Of a stretch of 64,000 bases of DNA, positions 9,611 to 17,794 are shown one piece after another. The translations under genes and the position numbers were made by a program. Position 1 is the stretch's first letter. Every line of letters starts with the position of its first letter. The DNA is taken from assembly GCA_018699955.1 (NCBI GenBank), contig JABISG010000147.1, positions 222,544 to 286,543 of the forward strand. The letters are read 5' to 3'. The stretch comes from Planctomycetaceae bacterium. Its GTDB lineage: Bacteria > Planctomycetota > Planctomycetia > Planctomycetales > Planctomycetaceae. The notes under the pieces are model-generated. The model was given only the letters and a program-made list of their open reading frames with translations. It was not told the origin of the DNA and ran no database searches.

Positions 9611-9811
9611 ATGCCAAAGCAGAAGACCCACAAGGGAATGAAGAAGCGGTTCAAAGTCACCGCTTCGGGTAAAGTCAAGCACCGCAAGGCGTTCCGTGGA
9701 CACCGTCTTAGTCATAAGACGGCCAAACGCCGCATGCAGCTGCGTGGCGACAACGTGGTTGTGGGGACCGAGGCGAAGAAAATCGCTGATGCTCTCCGTC
9801 CCGGTGCTTAA
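9611..9811 (+). CDS. rpmI: 50S ribosomal protein L35
   Basis: A 66-residue, very basic ribosomal protein with the family signature [20 protein letters not shown] at its start and the [15 protein letters not shown] core. It is the expected partner between infC and rplT, 179 bases after infC and 78 bases before rplT. The length matches L35 of other bacteria. In other bacteria this operon is repressed by L20 binding its own leader; the longer gap before rpmI could hold such a structure, but I cannot demonstrate one. Confidence 0.97.
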   Translation: MPKQKTHKGMKKRFKVTASGKVKHRKAFRGHRLSHKTAKRRMQLRGDNVVVGTEAKKIADALRPGA

Positions 9812-9840
9812 AGAAGAATTCAACGAACCGCGTCAAAATA

Positions 9841-9861
9841 GCCGCTTGCGGTTTCGCGGAC
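9841..9861 (+). repeat. CCGC-TTGCGGTTT repeat between rpmI and rplT
   Basis: GCCGCTTGCGGTTTCGCGGA resembles two copies at 30971-30994 and 32782-32805 (CCGC/TTGCGGTTTAGCGAAC). It can form a small hairpin in the rpmI-rplT spacer. Confidence 0.4.
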
Positions 9862-9889
9862 CTTAAAACTCCAAGGATCAGAGAACCCC

Positions 9890-10243
9890 ATGAGAGTTCG
9901 AATCGGACCAGCCCGCCGTCGGAAAAAGGCTCGGCTGTTCAAAGAGGCACGGGGGAATTTCGGTGGTCGCAGCAAGTTGTTGCGGACCGTCAAAGAGACC
10001 GTCGTTCGCTCCCGTGCGTATTCGTATCGCGATCGTCGCACCCGCAAACGCGAATTTCGGAAGCTGTGGATCACCCGGCTGTCGGCAGCCTGTCGGCAGC
10101 GCGGAATGCATTATTCCACCTTCATCCACGCGCTCAGTCAGTCCGACATTCTGCTGAACCGCAAGACTCTTAGTGAGTTGGCGATCTCCGATCCGCTCAT
10201 CTTCGACGAGATTTTCGCAGCGGTCAGCCAGAACGCCGCCTAA
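9890..10243 (+). CDS. rplT: 50S ribosomal protein L20
   Basis: A 117-residue basic protein that binds 23S rRNA early in large-subunit assembly. It is recognised by the pattern [20 protein letters not shown], the [17 protein letters not shown] block and the C-terminal [14 protein letters not shown] segment. The N-terminus ([15 protein letters not shown]) differs from the usual MPRVKRGV opening, but length and position after rpmI fit. A GC-rich hairpin repeat follows 9 bases after the stop. In model bacteria L20 represses this operon; I see no direct evidence for that here. Confidence 0.95.
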   Translation: MRVRIGPARRRKKARLFKEARGNFGGRSKLLRTVKETVVRSRAYSYRDRRTRKREFRKLWITRLSAACRQRGMHYSTFIHALSQSDILLNRKTLSELAISDPLIFDEIFAAVSQNAA

Positions 10244-10252
10244 CTAACCGAT

Positions 10253-10286
10253 CACCCTCTCCCGTCGGGAGAGGGTTGGGGTGAGG
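10253..10286 (+). repeat. CCCTCTCCCG hairpin repeat
   Basis: An almost perfect palindrome (CCCTCTCCCG-T-CGGGAGAGGG) followed by TTGGGGTGAGG. The inverted counterpart, including the flank, lies at 44548-44580 after lexA. The copy sits just after rplT and may act as a transcript boundary, though it lacks a T-run. Confidence 0.65.
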
Positions 10287-10337
10287 CCGTGTTTCCCGTG
10301 TCTTATTCCCCTGTGTGGGGGCCGTTGGGGTATTGGT

Positions 10338-10356
10338 CGGGTGCCACTGGCGTGTC
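10338..10356 (+). repeat. 19-base dispersed repeat before pheS
   Basis: CGGGTGCCACTGGCGTGTC is identical at 36825-36843, upstream of the lipid-transport ATPase gene. In both places it starts a small hairpin-prone stretch (CACTGG paired with CCAGTG or a variant). Confidence 0.6.
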
Positions 10357-10412
10357 GCCCACTGCCAGGGCAAGCCACTCGAAGCTGACGGCCGAAAGCT
10401 GAAAGCTATTCC

Positions 10413-11435
10413 ATGGACCCCATCGCCGCCTTCGACCAGTTCGAGCAGACTGCACTCACTGCAATCGCAGCCGCCGATGATTCCGCGGCGCTCGAAGCCG
10501 TCCGCGTCGAATACCTCGGCAAAAGCAAAGGCCGGCTCCGCGATTTACAGTCGCTTGTTGGCAAGGCCGAGAAACAGCAGAAGCCTCTGCTCGGCAAGCG
10601 CTTCAACGAAATCAAGAACGACGTCACCGCGGCGCTCGATGCTCGAAAAGAGAATCTCACCGCGCCGAAAGCCGAAGCTGCCGGTCTCGATGTCACGCTG
10701 CCCGGTTCGCCTGTTGAATTCGGCCGTCGGCATCCGCTGATTCAGACGATCGCGGAATTCAAAGACATCATCGGCCGGTTCGGATTCTCGGTCGCCGAAG
10801 GGCCGGAGATTGAAGACGAGCACCACAACTTCGTCGCGCTCAACATTCCGCCCGAACATCCGGCTCGCGACCCGCTTGAGAATTTCTATCTCGCCGTCGC
10901 AGAGAAAAGCAATCCGGCAGCAAACGGCGGCCCCGCGCCGCGGCTGCTTCGCAGTCAAACCTCGAATGTGCAAATTCGGGTGATGGAGCAGACGGAACCG
11001 CCCGTCCGCATCGTTTCACTTGGTCGCGTTTACCGGCCCGACACGATGGATGCGACGCATTCGTGCATGTTCCATCAGATGGAAGGTCTGATGGTCGCCA
11101 AAGATGTCACCATGGCCCAGCTCAAAACCGTGCTGACAATGTTCGCCAGTGCTTATCTCGGCCACGATGTTCCGTTACGGTTTCGGCCGTCGTTCTTCCC
11201 TTTCACCGAGCCGTCTGTTGAGGTCGATGTCCTCTGGGATGAGAGCGGATGGGTCGAACTCGGCGGTGCGGGCATGGTCGATCCCAATGTTCTCGCAGCC
11301 GTCGGCTACGATCCCGAAGAGGTTTCCGGTTTTGCCTTCGGACTCGGCATCGAGCGGTTCTGTATGAAGCGGCACCAAATCAACGACATCCGTCGCTTCT
11401 ACGAAAACGACGTCCGCTTTCTGCGGCAGTTCTGA
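10413..11435 (+). CDS. pheS: Phenylalanyl-tRNA synthetase alpha subunit
   Basis: The catalytic subunit that, with PheT, charges tRNA-Phe. The 340-residue protein has an N-terminal coiled coil (about 1-85) that binds tRNA and a class II core: motif 1 around the HP segment near 108, motif 2 FHQMEGLMV, the [17 protein letters not shown] region, [12 protein letters not shown] and motif 3 [13 protein letters not shown]. All are intact. It lies 169 bases after rplT across a hairpin repeat, so it may have its own promoter. The usual partner pheT does not follow; the next gene on the same strand is unrelated, so pheT must be elsewhere. Confidence 0.97.
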   Translation: MDPIAAFDQFEQTALTAIAAADDSAALEAVRVEYLGKSKGRLRDLQSLVGKAEKQQKPLLGKRFNEIKNDVTAALDARKENLTAPKAEAAGLDVTLPGSPVEFGRRHPLIQTIAEFKDIIGRFGFSVAEGPEIEDEHHNFVALNIPPEHPARDPLENFYLAVAEKSNPAANGGPAPRLLRSQTSNVQIRVMEQTEPPVRIVSLGRVYRPDTMDATHSCMFHQMEGLMVAKDVTMAQLKTVLTMFASAYLGHDVPLRFRPSFFPFTEPSVEVDVLWDESGWVELGGAGMVDPNVLAAVGYDPEEVSGFAFGLGIERFCMKRHQINDIRRFYENDVRFLRQF

Positions 11436-11451
11436 TTTTCAATGCGCATAA

Positions 11452-11522
11452 AAGCCTGAAGCGCAAGCGAAGGAGCTTGCTGGCATCGCCCTGGAATCAT
11501 CCTTCGCTTGCGCTTCAGGCTT
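11452..11522. repeat. Perfect 23-bp inverted repeat after pheS
   Basis: Arms 11452-11474 and 11500-11522 are exact reverse complements (starting AAGCCTGAAGCGCAAGCG) with a 25-base loop. It lies between the convergent pheS and manA genes. It could stop transcription or be a mobile palindromic element; no T-run is present. Confidence 0.75.
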
Positions 11523-11532
11523 CTATGACCGG

Positions 11533-11575
11533 GGCTAGCCGCGACGCGGAGGCTTTGCGCAGCGGAGCGCTCCGT
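11533..11575 (+). repeat. GCTAGCCGCGACGCG repeat, partial copy
   Basis: Closely resembles the left part of the element at 50009-50080 and the copy at 23726-23769, with a few substitutions. It ends about 10 bases before the manA stop codon. The right terminal inverted repeat is missing. Confidence 0.6.
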
Positions 11576-11584
11576 CGGCGCTTT

Positions 11585-12565
11585 TCACGGCAGAAAACTG
11601 TCGATAACTACCGCACCGTCGTGCGCCGCGAACTGCACCTCACCGTCGCATTCCGCCGGCACCAACGCGGTTCTCCCGCGATCCAATGTCATTGTCTCTC
11701 CCGCGCAATTCAACGTCACCGCGCCGTCCACCACCATCAGCACGTGAAACCGATTGTCGGGTGAAACAGATGCAGTCGCCCTGTTCTTCAGCGTGTGGCG
11801 ATGAATCACAAAGTATTCGCCCCGCACAAGTTCTTCCAATCGGTGTCCGTCATCTTCGGCGATGGTTCGCGGCGAGATCGGCGATACTGATCCCCGTGTA
11901 AAATCTGTCGCGGCCAATCCGTCTTCAATATGCAGTTCGCGCGGTTCGCCGTCGCTTCCCAGTCGGCCCCAATCGAATAGTCGAAAGGTGATGTCGCTCA
12001 TCTGTTGGATCTCGGCCAGCAGGATTCCCTCGCCGATGGCATGTACCGTACCCGCCGGTATGAACACGCAATCGCCGGCGGTCACTGTGAACGAATGCAA
12101 CAGGTCTTCTGCTGTTCCGGCTTGTAAAGCCGAATCCAATTCATCGCGGCCCACACCCTCTTTCAGGCCGGCATACAATCGGCTGCCTGGTTCTGCTTCA
12201 ATAATGACCCACGCTTCAGTTTTTCCGTTCTCCTGCGGATCGTACTTTACGGCCAATTCGTCGTCCGGGTGGACCTGCAAGCTGAGCCGATCGTGCGCGT
12301 CGAGAAATTTGATGAGCAAAGGAAATTGTTTGCAGATTCGTTCGGCACCAAACAGTTCATGCGATTTGTTTTCGACTAACTGCCTCAGCGTCCAGTTCAG
12401 GAAATCTCCCACTGAAACAATGCTCTGGTCGTCGCCGTGGTCGGCAATCTCCCAGCTCTCGGCATAGTCGGCATGCTTGCCGATCGGTTTTCCCAGCACC
12501 GAACCCAACCGCCGTCCGCCCCAGCGAATACGCTTCAGAATTGGTTCAAACACCAGCGGTTGCAT
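11585..12565 (-). CDS. manA: Class I mannose-6-phosphate isomerase
   Basis: Interconverts mannose-6-phosphate and fructose-6-phosphate, feeding GDP-mannose and polysaccharide synthesis. The 326-residue protein has the cupin zinc-site motifs of type I enzymes: LSLQVHPDD (Gln and His ligands), GKTEAWVII with the Glu ligand, and IPAGTVHAIGEG with the last His. The N-terminal pattern RIRWGGRRLG and the AESWEIADH block are also family-typical. The protein is short, like other bacterial YvyI-type isomerases of about 320 residues, rather than the longer 390-residue kind. It is monocistronic by position, with a dispersed repeat near its 3' end. Confidence 0.93.
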   Translation of the reverse strand: MQPLVFEPILKRIRWGGRRLGSVLGKPIGKHADYAESWEIADHGDDQSIVSVGDFLNWTLRQLVENKSHELFGAERICKQFPLLIKFLDAHDRLSLQVHPDDELAVKYDPQENGKTEAWVIIEAEPGSRLYAGLKEGVGRDELDSALQAGTAEDLLHSFTVTAGDCVFIPAGTVHAIGEGILLAEIQQMSDITFRLFDWGRLGSDGEPRELHIEDGLAATDFTRGSVSPISPRTIAEDDGHRLEELVRGEYFVIHRHTLKNRATASVSPDNRFHVLMVVDGAVTLNCAGETMTLDRGRTALVPAECDGEVQFAAHDGAVVIDSFLP

Positions 12566-12908
12566 CGTTCTTCGCCCGTTACAGAATCACTTGGTTGGGA
12601 GTTGACTACTGTGGCACCCAACAATGCTTGCAGTTTCGCCCACCACTGGTGCATTTCTCGCGCTGGATCAATTTTAGCAGTCAACTACAGGCATTCCCGC
12701 AGTCAAGAATCACTCAGTTGCATTAATGGATTGTATCCATTTTTCGCTGCGGCGCAACCGAGATATTTTTCATTCGATTGGCACGAGATTTTTGTTTGCT
12801 GCTTTTCATTGGAGTTGTTATAGTTCGCCCTTTCGCAAACAGCGGCTCGCCGTATGCCTCTCTTGCATGCGCGCTGTTTATCGCGTTTGATCTGCACGGA
12901 GACTTGCA
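12566..12908. other. Intergenic region, no gene recognised
   Basis: This 343-base stretch separates divergently transcribed manA and the small protein at 12909. It is locally more AT-rich around 12720-12835, consistent with promoters, but I cannot point to specific elements. Confidence 0.4.
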
Positions 12909-13091
12909 GTGAATCAATTCGAATTCGACGTGTCGGTTGGCGACGTTCTCTGTTTGGGAAATCGCACTGTCACAGTTGTTGATATCGACGGTCCCAATGT
13001 CAGCTTTCAAATTGACCGTGACGATGACTTTGTCATCGCAGAAGTTGGTGGGGCGCACGCCGCCGCAATCTCGCTGGGCGAGATAGACTGA
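12909..13091 (+). CDS. Small hypothetical protein, SH3-like
   Basis: A 60-residue acidic protein of unknown function. The alternating pattern VSVGDVLCLGNRTVTVVDID followed by VSFQIDRDDDF suggests a small five-stranded barrel of the SH3/CsrA-like sort. The GTG start has a good ribosome site (GGAGA, 6 bases away), which supports translation of this frame over a longer antisense frame. It stands alone between manA and the STAS gene. Position gives no clue to its role. Confidence 0.6.
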   Translation: MNQFEFDVSVGDVLCLGNRTVTVVDIDGPNVSFQIDRDDDFVIAEVGGAHAAAISLGEID

Positions 13092-13198
13092 CGCCGCCGA
13101 CGGACTTTTGGCGCTGGTAGGTTCGCACCAAGGGGACGACGTTTGCGAGTACGCACTCGAAGCGTCAGCGATCTTTCAGTCGGCGGATGACCGAAAGC

Positions 13199-13573
13199 TC
13201 AGTCGTTCTCTGCGCTGAGCGTGGCGACCGCTTCGTCTACGGTATCGGACAGCGTCCACAGTCGGTCGAGATGCGTCACTTCGATCACCTCGCGGCAGTA
13301 GGGGGTCAGACCGCTGATGCAGAACCGCCCTCCCTCTTCCGCGTTCAGCCGGTTCCATGCACGAAACAGTGTCTCGATAAAAGCCGAGCCGAAGAATTTT
13401 GTGTGGGAAAGATCGACGACGACCAGCGGCGGATTGGCAGTCTGAGAAACCTCGAGAATCACGGACGAAGCGTCTTCCAGAACAGCTTCATCCACATTCT
13501 CGAAATCAGGCCCCAGCAAGACCACGGTCACGCTGCCGCGTTGTTCAACCACTGGTTTTTTTGCACCTGCCAT
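13199..13573 (-). CDS. STAS-domain anti-sigma-factor antagonist-like protein
   Basis: A 124-residue single-domain protein of the SpoIIAA/RsbV type. Such proteins bind anti-sigma kinases and are switched by phosphorylation of a serine. The sequence VVVDLSHTKFFGSAFIETLF matches the loop that carries the phosphorylatable Ser, here Ser63, although the preceding Asp of the usual D-S pair is Gly. The flanking strand VVLLGPDF and C-terminal helix TLSDTVDEAVATL fit the fold. No anti-sigma kinase or sigma factor is adjacent; PP2C and kinase genes occur elsewhere in the window (39718, 50511, 51397). Confidence 0.82.
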   Translation of the reverse strand: MAGAKKPVVEQRGSVTVVLLGPDFENVDEAVLEDASSVILEVSQTANPPLVVVDLSHTKFFGSAFIETLFRAWNRLNAEEGGRFCISGLTPYCREVIEVTHLDRLWTLSDTVDEAVATLSAEND

Positions 13574-13882
13574 CAGCTCGTCAGATCAACTCCAAAAAGT
13601 GAAAGGTCTTCAATCTCCGGGAAATTCCCGTCGAATGATATCCTGAGAATTCACCGGTTTCACTCGCGGCGAGTTCGATACGCAACAGGTCGAGCTTTCC
13701 TCGACCACCGTGTGCGCAATGCCTCGAATCACAAGTGCAATGGGTGTTCATCCTACTGCCTCAGTCGATATTGTCAACGGGCGATCAGGGATGAACTGGT
13801 CAGTGCCAGCCCCTTGATCGGGTAATATCCAGCGTGTCAGGCATTCATGTTCTCTGCTTTCGGTCAACATCCGAAGTCGCAA
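13574..13882. other. Intergenic region, no gene recognised
   Basis: There are 309 bases between two minus-strand genes. I found no repeat, hairpin terminator or plausible small gene. Confidence 0.4.
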
Positions 13883-14581
13883 TCAAGCCGCCTCGACCGG
13901 TGTGCCTTCCAACGGAACCAACTCGCCCGCGCCGCAATAAAGCAGGGCGTTGCCTTGTTTGCCGACCGTTCGAGCGGCTTCGGTCTTTCGTAGGCAATAG
14001 GCCATTTTTTGTGCCAGCCAGCGTGGAATTTCCGACGTCCGAGCGATGTCGGCGGTGGTGAAGGGGGTTGGCAATTGCGGCGACAGCATGGAAAGCAGAT
14101 CGCCGACGGTTGCCAGCCGCAGGCGTTTACCCAGCGATGTCAGCTTGCGGTCTTCCACGCGGTACCCTTTGCTGCGTCGCCGACGTTTTTTGGCCGGCAC
14201 ACGGTGCTCTTCCTGTTCGGTTAACACGGCTTCAATTGTCAGCCGAGGATGCGGAAAGACTTCGACGAAGTGGACCAGGTCGTCGAACAGAGCGTGAAAG
14301 GTCTGCTTCGTCGGACTGTAGCGGGCTGACTTTACGCGGCCGCCGCGCTTGGTTTTATTCACCAGATATTTGCGGGCTGCCAGCGGTTTGACGACGAGTA
14401 CGTCATGGTTTTTGACCAGTTCGCGAATCTTCTCGCGAATCGCGCCCAGCGAGCCGTACTGAATCTCCACCAATTGGCCGTCGCGCACTGCATCAATGCG
14501 GTAACCATCGACGGTCACTTCCTGCTCCGCCGTACTGCTGGAGTAGAGCGTCTTGAGTTGTCGATGCAGGCTGGTTTCCAT
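13883..14581 (-). CDS. Putative PD-(D/E)XK-like protein with basic linker and C-terminal helical domain
   Basis: A 232-residue protein that I do not recognise as a characterised family. Residues 18-45 (AEQEVTVDGYRIDAVRDGQL then VEIQYG) follow the layout of restriction-endonuclease-fold nucleases: Glu21, Asp30 and Glu39-x-Gln41, where Gln replaces the usual Lys. Residues 46-75 continue as helix and strand (VLVVKPLAARKYLV). A very basic stretch KKRRRRSK lies near 130, followed by a helical domain that looks like a winged helix (FTTADIARTSEIPRWLAQKM). It could therefore bind and perhaps cut nucleic acid. Solitary gene, upstream of which lies a 17-bp perfect hairpin. Confidence 0.6.
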   Translation of the reverse strand: METSLHRQLKTLYSSSTAEQEVTVDGYRIDAVRDGQLVEIQYGSLGAIREKIRELVKNHDVLVVKPLAARKYLVNKTKRGGRVKSARYSPTKQTFHALFDDLVHFVEVFPHPRLTIEAVLTEQEEHRVPAKKRRRRSKGYRVEDRKLTSLGKRLRLATVGDLLSMLSPQLPTPFTTADIARTSEIPRWLAQKMAYCLRKTEAARTVGKQGNALLYCGAGELVPLEGTPVEAA

Positions 14582-14905
14582 GTGAAAACACGTCGAGATT
14601 GAGAGTCGCGGCAGCGGAAAGACGCCGGGGATGGTAGTGGTTCACGGAATGTCGGTCCAGATGAGCAACAACGGCACATAGCTGCGACTCGTTGAGTCGC
14701 AGCTATGTGCGTGCGAAAATGGGGGATCGATGCGGTCTTTTGGACGATTCCATGCAGGTTTTTTGCGGGTGATGCCGCCGCACACTTGTTTGACTTGCTC
14801 AGAGCGGGCATGATCGGTGTTCCGGGGACTCAATCATTCTTGTTTCTCTCGAATTCTCAAAACAAATCAGACTGAGATTGGCATACATCGCCGAGGAGTT
14901 GCGCC
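14582..14905. other. Divergent intergenic region with a perfect hairpin
   Basis: This 324-base region separates the divergent genes at 14581 and 14906. It contains the palindrome at 14674-14710. I see no small gene in the rest. Confidence 0.45.
14674..14710. repeat. 17-bp perfect palindrome with 3-base loop
   Basis: Arms GCACATAGCTGCGACTC and its exact complement flank a GTT loop. It is too long and perfect to be chance and lies in a divergent promoter region rather than after a gene, so it may be a palindromic element or an operator. Confidence 0.75.
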
Positions 14906-16144
14906 GTGGATCAACTGTTGCTATTCGCCGCCGAAGGGGCCGCCAAGCCTGCATTGGAGTGGGGTTTGCGAATTCCACTCTCGACGATGCATTTCCTGGA
15001 GTTTGCAATCTGGGGAGCGTGGTGGGTCATCTTGGGCAATTACCTGGATTCACTGGGTTTCTCTCGGCAGAACATCGGCCGCATCTACGCGACCATTCCC
15101 ATTGGGTCGGTGATCGCCCCGATGTTTGTAGGTACGATTGCTGATCGCTACTTTGCCAGCGAACACGTTATGGCAGTCTCCCATCTGCTGGGGGCCGGAC
15201 TGCTGCTCTGGATGACGCGAATTCGCAAGCCGGGAATGTTTTTCGTCGTCGCATTGTTGTACGCCATCGTTTTTTCTCCGACGTTGGCGATTGTGAATTC
15301 CATCGTGTTTGCGCATGTCCCCGATGCGGCGCGAGATTTTCCCACCGTTCGGGTGCTGGGAACAATTGGGTGGATTCTGGCCGGGTTGTCGCTCAAGTTT
15401 GTCTTGAAGCCGGGGGAGCCGGTCAATAATCGTCCGATTCTGATTGCTGCAGCGTTGTCGTTGGTGTTGGGGATCTTTTCATTCATGCTGCCGCATACGC
15501 CCCCCACAGCAAAGGAAGGCGAGATTCCGTTCCTGCAGGCGTTCGAGTTGTTGAACGACCCGTCATTCGCCGTCTTTTTCGGCGTTTCATTCTTCATCAC
15601 GATTGCGCTGGCATTCTACTTCAGCTTTACCGCGATCTACCTCGAAAGCAATTCCGGCGTGAAGTCGGAGAACATCGGTCCGTTGATGAGCATCGGTCAG
15701 ATCGTCGAGATCGGCTTCATGTTTACTCTCGGGTGGTTCCTGAAAGAGATGGGCATGCGATGGGTTCTCATTGCCGGCATGGCGGCTTGGGGAGTTCGGT
15801 ATGCGTTGTTCGCCGCCGGGCGTCCATTTGTGCTTGTGCTTGCCGGAATTGCGTTGCATGGAATCTGCTTTGACTTTTTCTTTGCTGCTGGTTTCATTCA
15901 CGTCGAAAACACGGCTCCCAAGGCGATTCAGGCGAGCGGACAGGCGTTGTTCGCCGTGCTGACATATGGGCTGGGTATGTGGATCGGCAGTGAGGCTTCG
16001 GGTTGGCTGAATCACTGGGCGACCACCGAACGGACCGATCCGGAGACGGGCGAAACCATTAAGGAGACGAATTGGCGGCTGTTCTGGACGGTACCCTGTG
16101 TGGGAGTCGTCGTTTGCCTGCTGGCATTTGTCTTGTTGTTCTAG
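14906..16144 (+). CDS. Major facilitator, nucleoside:H+ symporter-like permease
   Basis: A 412-residue, 12-helix inner-membrane transporter of the NupG/XapB branch. Family markers are the first helix MHFLEFAIWGAWWVILGNYL, PIGSVIAPMFVGTIADRYFA after helix 2, and FPTVRVLGTIGWILAG around helix 5. The substrate is predicted to be nucleosides driven by protons, by family only. GTG 14906 is preceded by GAGGAG at a good distance. A paralogue follows on the same strand 194 bases later, so this is a tandem pair. No nucleoside kinase or hydrolase lies nearby. Confidence 0.85.
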   Translation: MDQLLLFAAEGAAKPALEWGLRIPLSTMHFLEFAIWGAWWVILGNYLDSLGFSRQNIGRIYATIPIGSVIAPMFVGTIADRYFASEHVMAVSHLLGAGLLLWMTRIRKPGMFFVVALLYAIVFSPTLAIVNSIVFAHVPDAARDFPTVRVLGTIGWILAGLSLKFVLKPGEPVNNRPILIAAALSLVLGIFSFMLPHTPPTAKEGEIPFLQAFELLNDPSFAVFFGVSFFITIALAFYFSFTAIYLESNSGVKSENIGPLMSIGQIVEIGFMFTLGWFLKEMGMRWVLIAGMAAWGVRYALFAAGRPFVLVLAGIALHGICFDFFFAAGFIHVENTAPKAIQASGQALFAVLTYGLGMWIGSEASGWLNHWATTERTDPETGETIKETNWRLFWTVPCVGVVVCLLAFVLLF

Positions 16145-16234
16145 TCGCAGCCATCCAGGCCTTGCCGACGACCTGCGACAATCAAGTAGCGCACGCCTCG
16201 CAATTCCTGATAGAATGAATCTGTCAGGATCGGC

Positions 16235-16262
16235 GATTTAGCCGCCCCGCTTGCGGGGCGTG
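16235..16262 (+). repeat. Palindromic repeat, ATTTAGCC-CCCCGC type
   Basis: GATTTAGCCGCCCCGC-TT-GCGGGGCG forms a tight hairpin between the two permease genes. It resembles 2026-2052 and is followed 15 bases later by a copy of the CCACGGGC repeat, so two families are stacked here. Confidence 0.6.
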
Positions 16263-16277
16263 TCGGCCGTTTCGGTT

Positions 16278-16303
16278 CCACGGGCGGCGGCCCGTGGGCT
16301 TTG
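16278..16303 (-). repeat. CCCACGGGC palindromic repeat, copy 1
   Basis: CCACGGGC-GGCG-GCCCGTGG followed by GCTTTG is the reverse orientation of the family consensus CAAAGCCCACGGGC-N-GCCCCGTGGG found at seven other places in the window. Confidence 0.7.
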
Positions 16304-16338
16304 AGATGTGAGATGTCAGTGAAATAAGGTTCCCGTCC

Positions 16339-17691
16339 ATGTCGGCCCGGTTGAATTGGCGATTGCGATGGCGGCTGTCGGCCATGTGGGCTCTGCAGTG
16401 GGGCATCACCGGGGCGATTCTGACCTACCTGCCGCTTTACTTCACCGAGCAGGGGCTTTCCAAGACCGATTTGGGAATGCTGATGGCCGTCTCGGCGGTC
16501 GGGTTGTGGATTGCTCCTTTCGTCGTCGGTCAAATTTGTGACCGCTGGCTTGCAACCGAAAAGTATCTGTCGATCGCGCATTTCGTTGGCGGGGTGACGC
16601 TGCTGCTGATTCCTTTCGTCACCAAACTGCACGCCGAAACGGGCCAGCATTTCGGCGCGCTGATGGCGCTCATCGGTTTGTATGCCGCTGCCTATTTGCC
16701 GACGATCCCGCTGGCCAGTTCGTTGTCGTTCCGGCATTTACCCGACCCGGATAAACAGTTCGGCAAGGTTCGCATTTGGGGAACCGTTGGCTGGGTGTGT
16801 TCGGGGTTGGCGTTATCGCTTTGGCTGGGACGCGACGATGCCAATCGGTGGGCGATCGAGACGTTTCCGGAATGGGAAGTTCAACTGGTGAACTTGCGGG
16901 CCACATTGGGGTGGGTTGCGGCCCCCTCCAGTTCCGACTGCTTCCGCATTGCTGCGCTGCTGTCATTTTCGCTCAGCAGTTTCTGTGTCTTTCTGCCCGC
17001 CACACCTCCGGCTCGAAGTACCAAGGGGGCCGTTGCGCCGCTGCGAACTTTGAACATGTTTCGCGACCCGACTTTCTCGGTGTTGATTGCCGTCAGCTTT
17101 TTGCTGGCCGTGGTTGTGCCGTTCTATTCGTACGCTGTGCCGAACATGTTGGAGCAACGTCAATTCACCAGTCACTGGGTGCCGGCGGTGATGACGATTG
17201 GTCAGATATCCGAATTCCCCGCGCTGCTGCTGTTGCCGCTGTGTTTGAAGCGACTGGGGATGAAGACGACGTTTGCGATTGGAATGGCGGCGTGGTTGGT
17301 GCGGTATGCAGCTTTCGCGATGGATCTGCCGGAGTGGATCCTGCTGACCGGCATCAGTCTTCACGGCATTTGCCACGTGTTCCTGATCATCGTCATTCAG
17401 CTCTACGTTGATTCTCAATGCCCCAGCGACGTGCGGGCCAGCGCACAGAATCTGTTCGCCTTCATCACGATGGGCATCGCGATGCCAGTTGGCTTTCTGC
17501 TGGCCGGAAAAATGGGCCAGTGGTGCACCGGCGCCAACGGCGTGACGAACTACCAGATTTTCTTCGGCGCGCCAGCAATCCTGGTGCTGCTGCTACTGTT
17601 GGCGTACTGCCGATGGTTCCGGCTGGTCGGCGGCGATGACCCGCAGGAAGTCGATGAGCCAACCGTACCGCTGGGCGAATCGATGTCGTAA
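16339..17691 (+). CDS. Major facilitator, nucleoside:H+ symporter-like permease (paralogue)
   Basis: A 450-residue 12-helix transporter related to the protein at 14906. It shares LSAMWALQWGITGAILTYLP in helix 1, GLWIAPFVVGQICDRWLATE, and FGKVRIWGTVGWVCSGLALS. It differs in having an insertion of about 40 residues after helix 6 (residues 165-200) that contains two tryptophans and acidic residues. ATG 16339 has AAGG upstream. The pair probably arose by tandem duplication. Different substrates are possible but not predictable. Confidence 0.84.
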   Translation: MSARLNWRLRWRLSAMWALQWGITGAILTYLPLYFTEQGLSKTDLGMLMAVSAVGLWIAPFVVGQICDRWLATEKYLSIAHFVGGVTLLLIPFVTKLHAETGQHFGALMALIGLYAAAYLPTIPLASSLSFRHLPDPDKQFGKVRIWGTVGWVCSGLALSLWLGRDDANRWAIETFPEWEVQLVNLRATLGWVAAPSSSDCFRIAALLSFSLSSFCVFLPATPPARSTKGAVAPLRTLNMFRDPTFSVLIAVSFLLAVVVPFYSYAVPNMLEQRQFTSHWVPAVMTIGQISEFPALLLLPLCLKRLGMKTTFAIGMAAWLVRYAAFAMDLPEWILLTGISLHGICHVFLIIVIQLYVDSQCPSDVRASAQNLFAFITMGIAMPVGFLLAGKMGQWCTGANGVTNYQIFFGAPAILVLLLLLAYCRWFRLVGGDDPQEVDEPTVPLGESMS

Positions 17692-17794
17692 CAAACGATG
17701 AATGGGAACGATGAATGATGAACGGAAAACAACTCGGCGAGCAAGCCCGCCAGGTTGCTATTCATAATTCGTCAATCTGAATTCATCATTTCGC

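Noticed and set aside
10253-10286. Classic terminator for rplT
   Set aside because: The hairpin is strong, but it is a dispersed repeat and no T-run follows, so I list it as a repeat only.
12723-13058. 111-codon minus-strand frame over the small SH3-like gene
   Set aside because: The plus-strand frame has a GTG with GGAGA at proper spacing and a regular beta pattern, while this one has neither.
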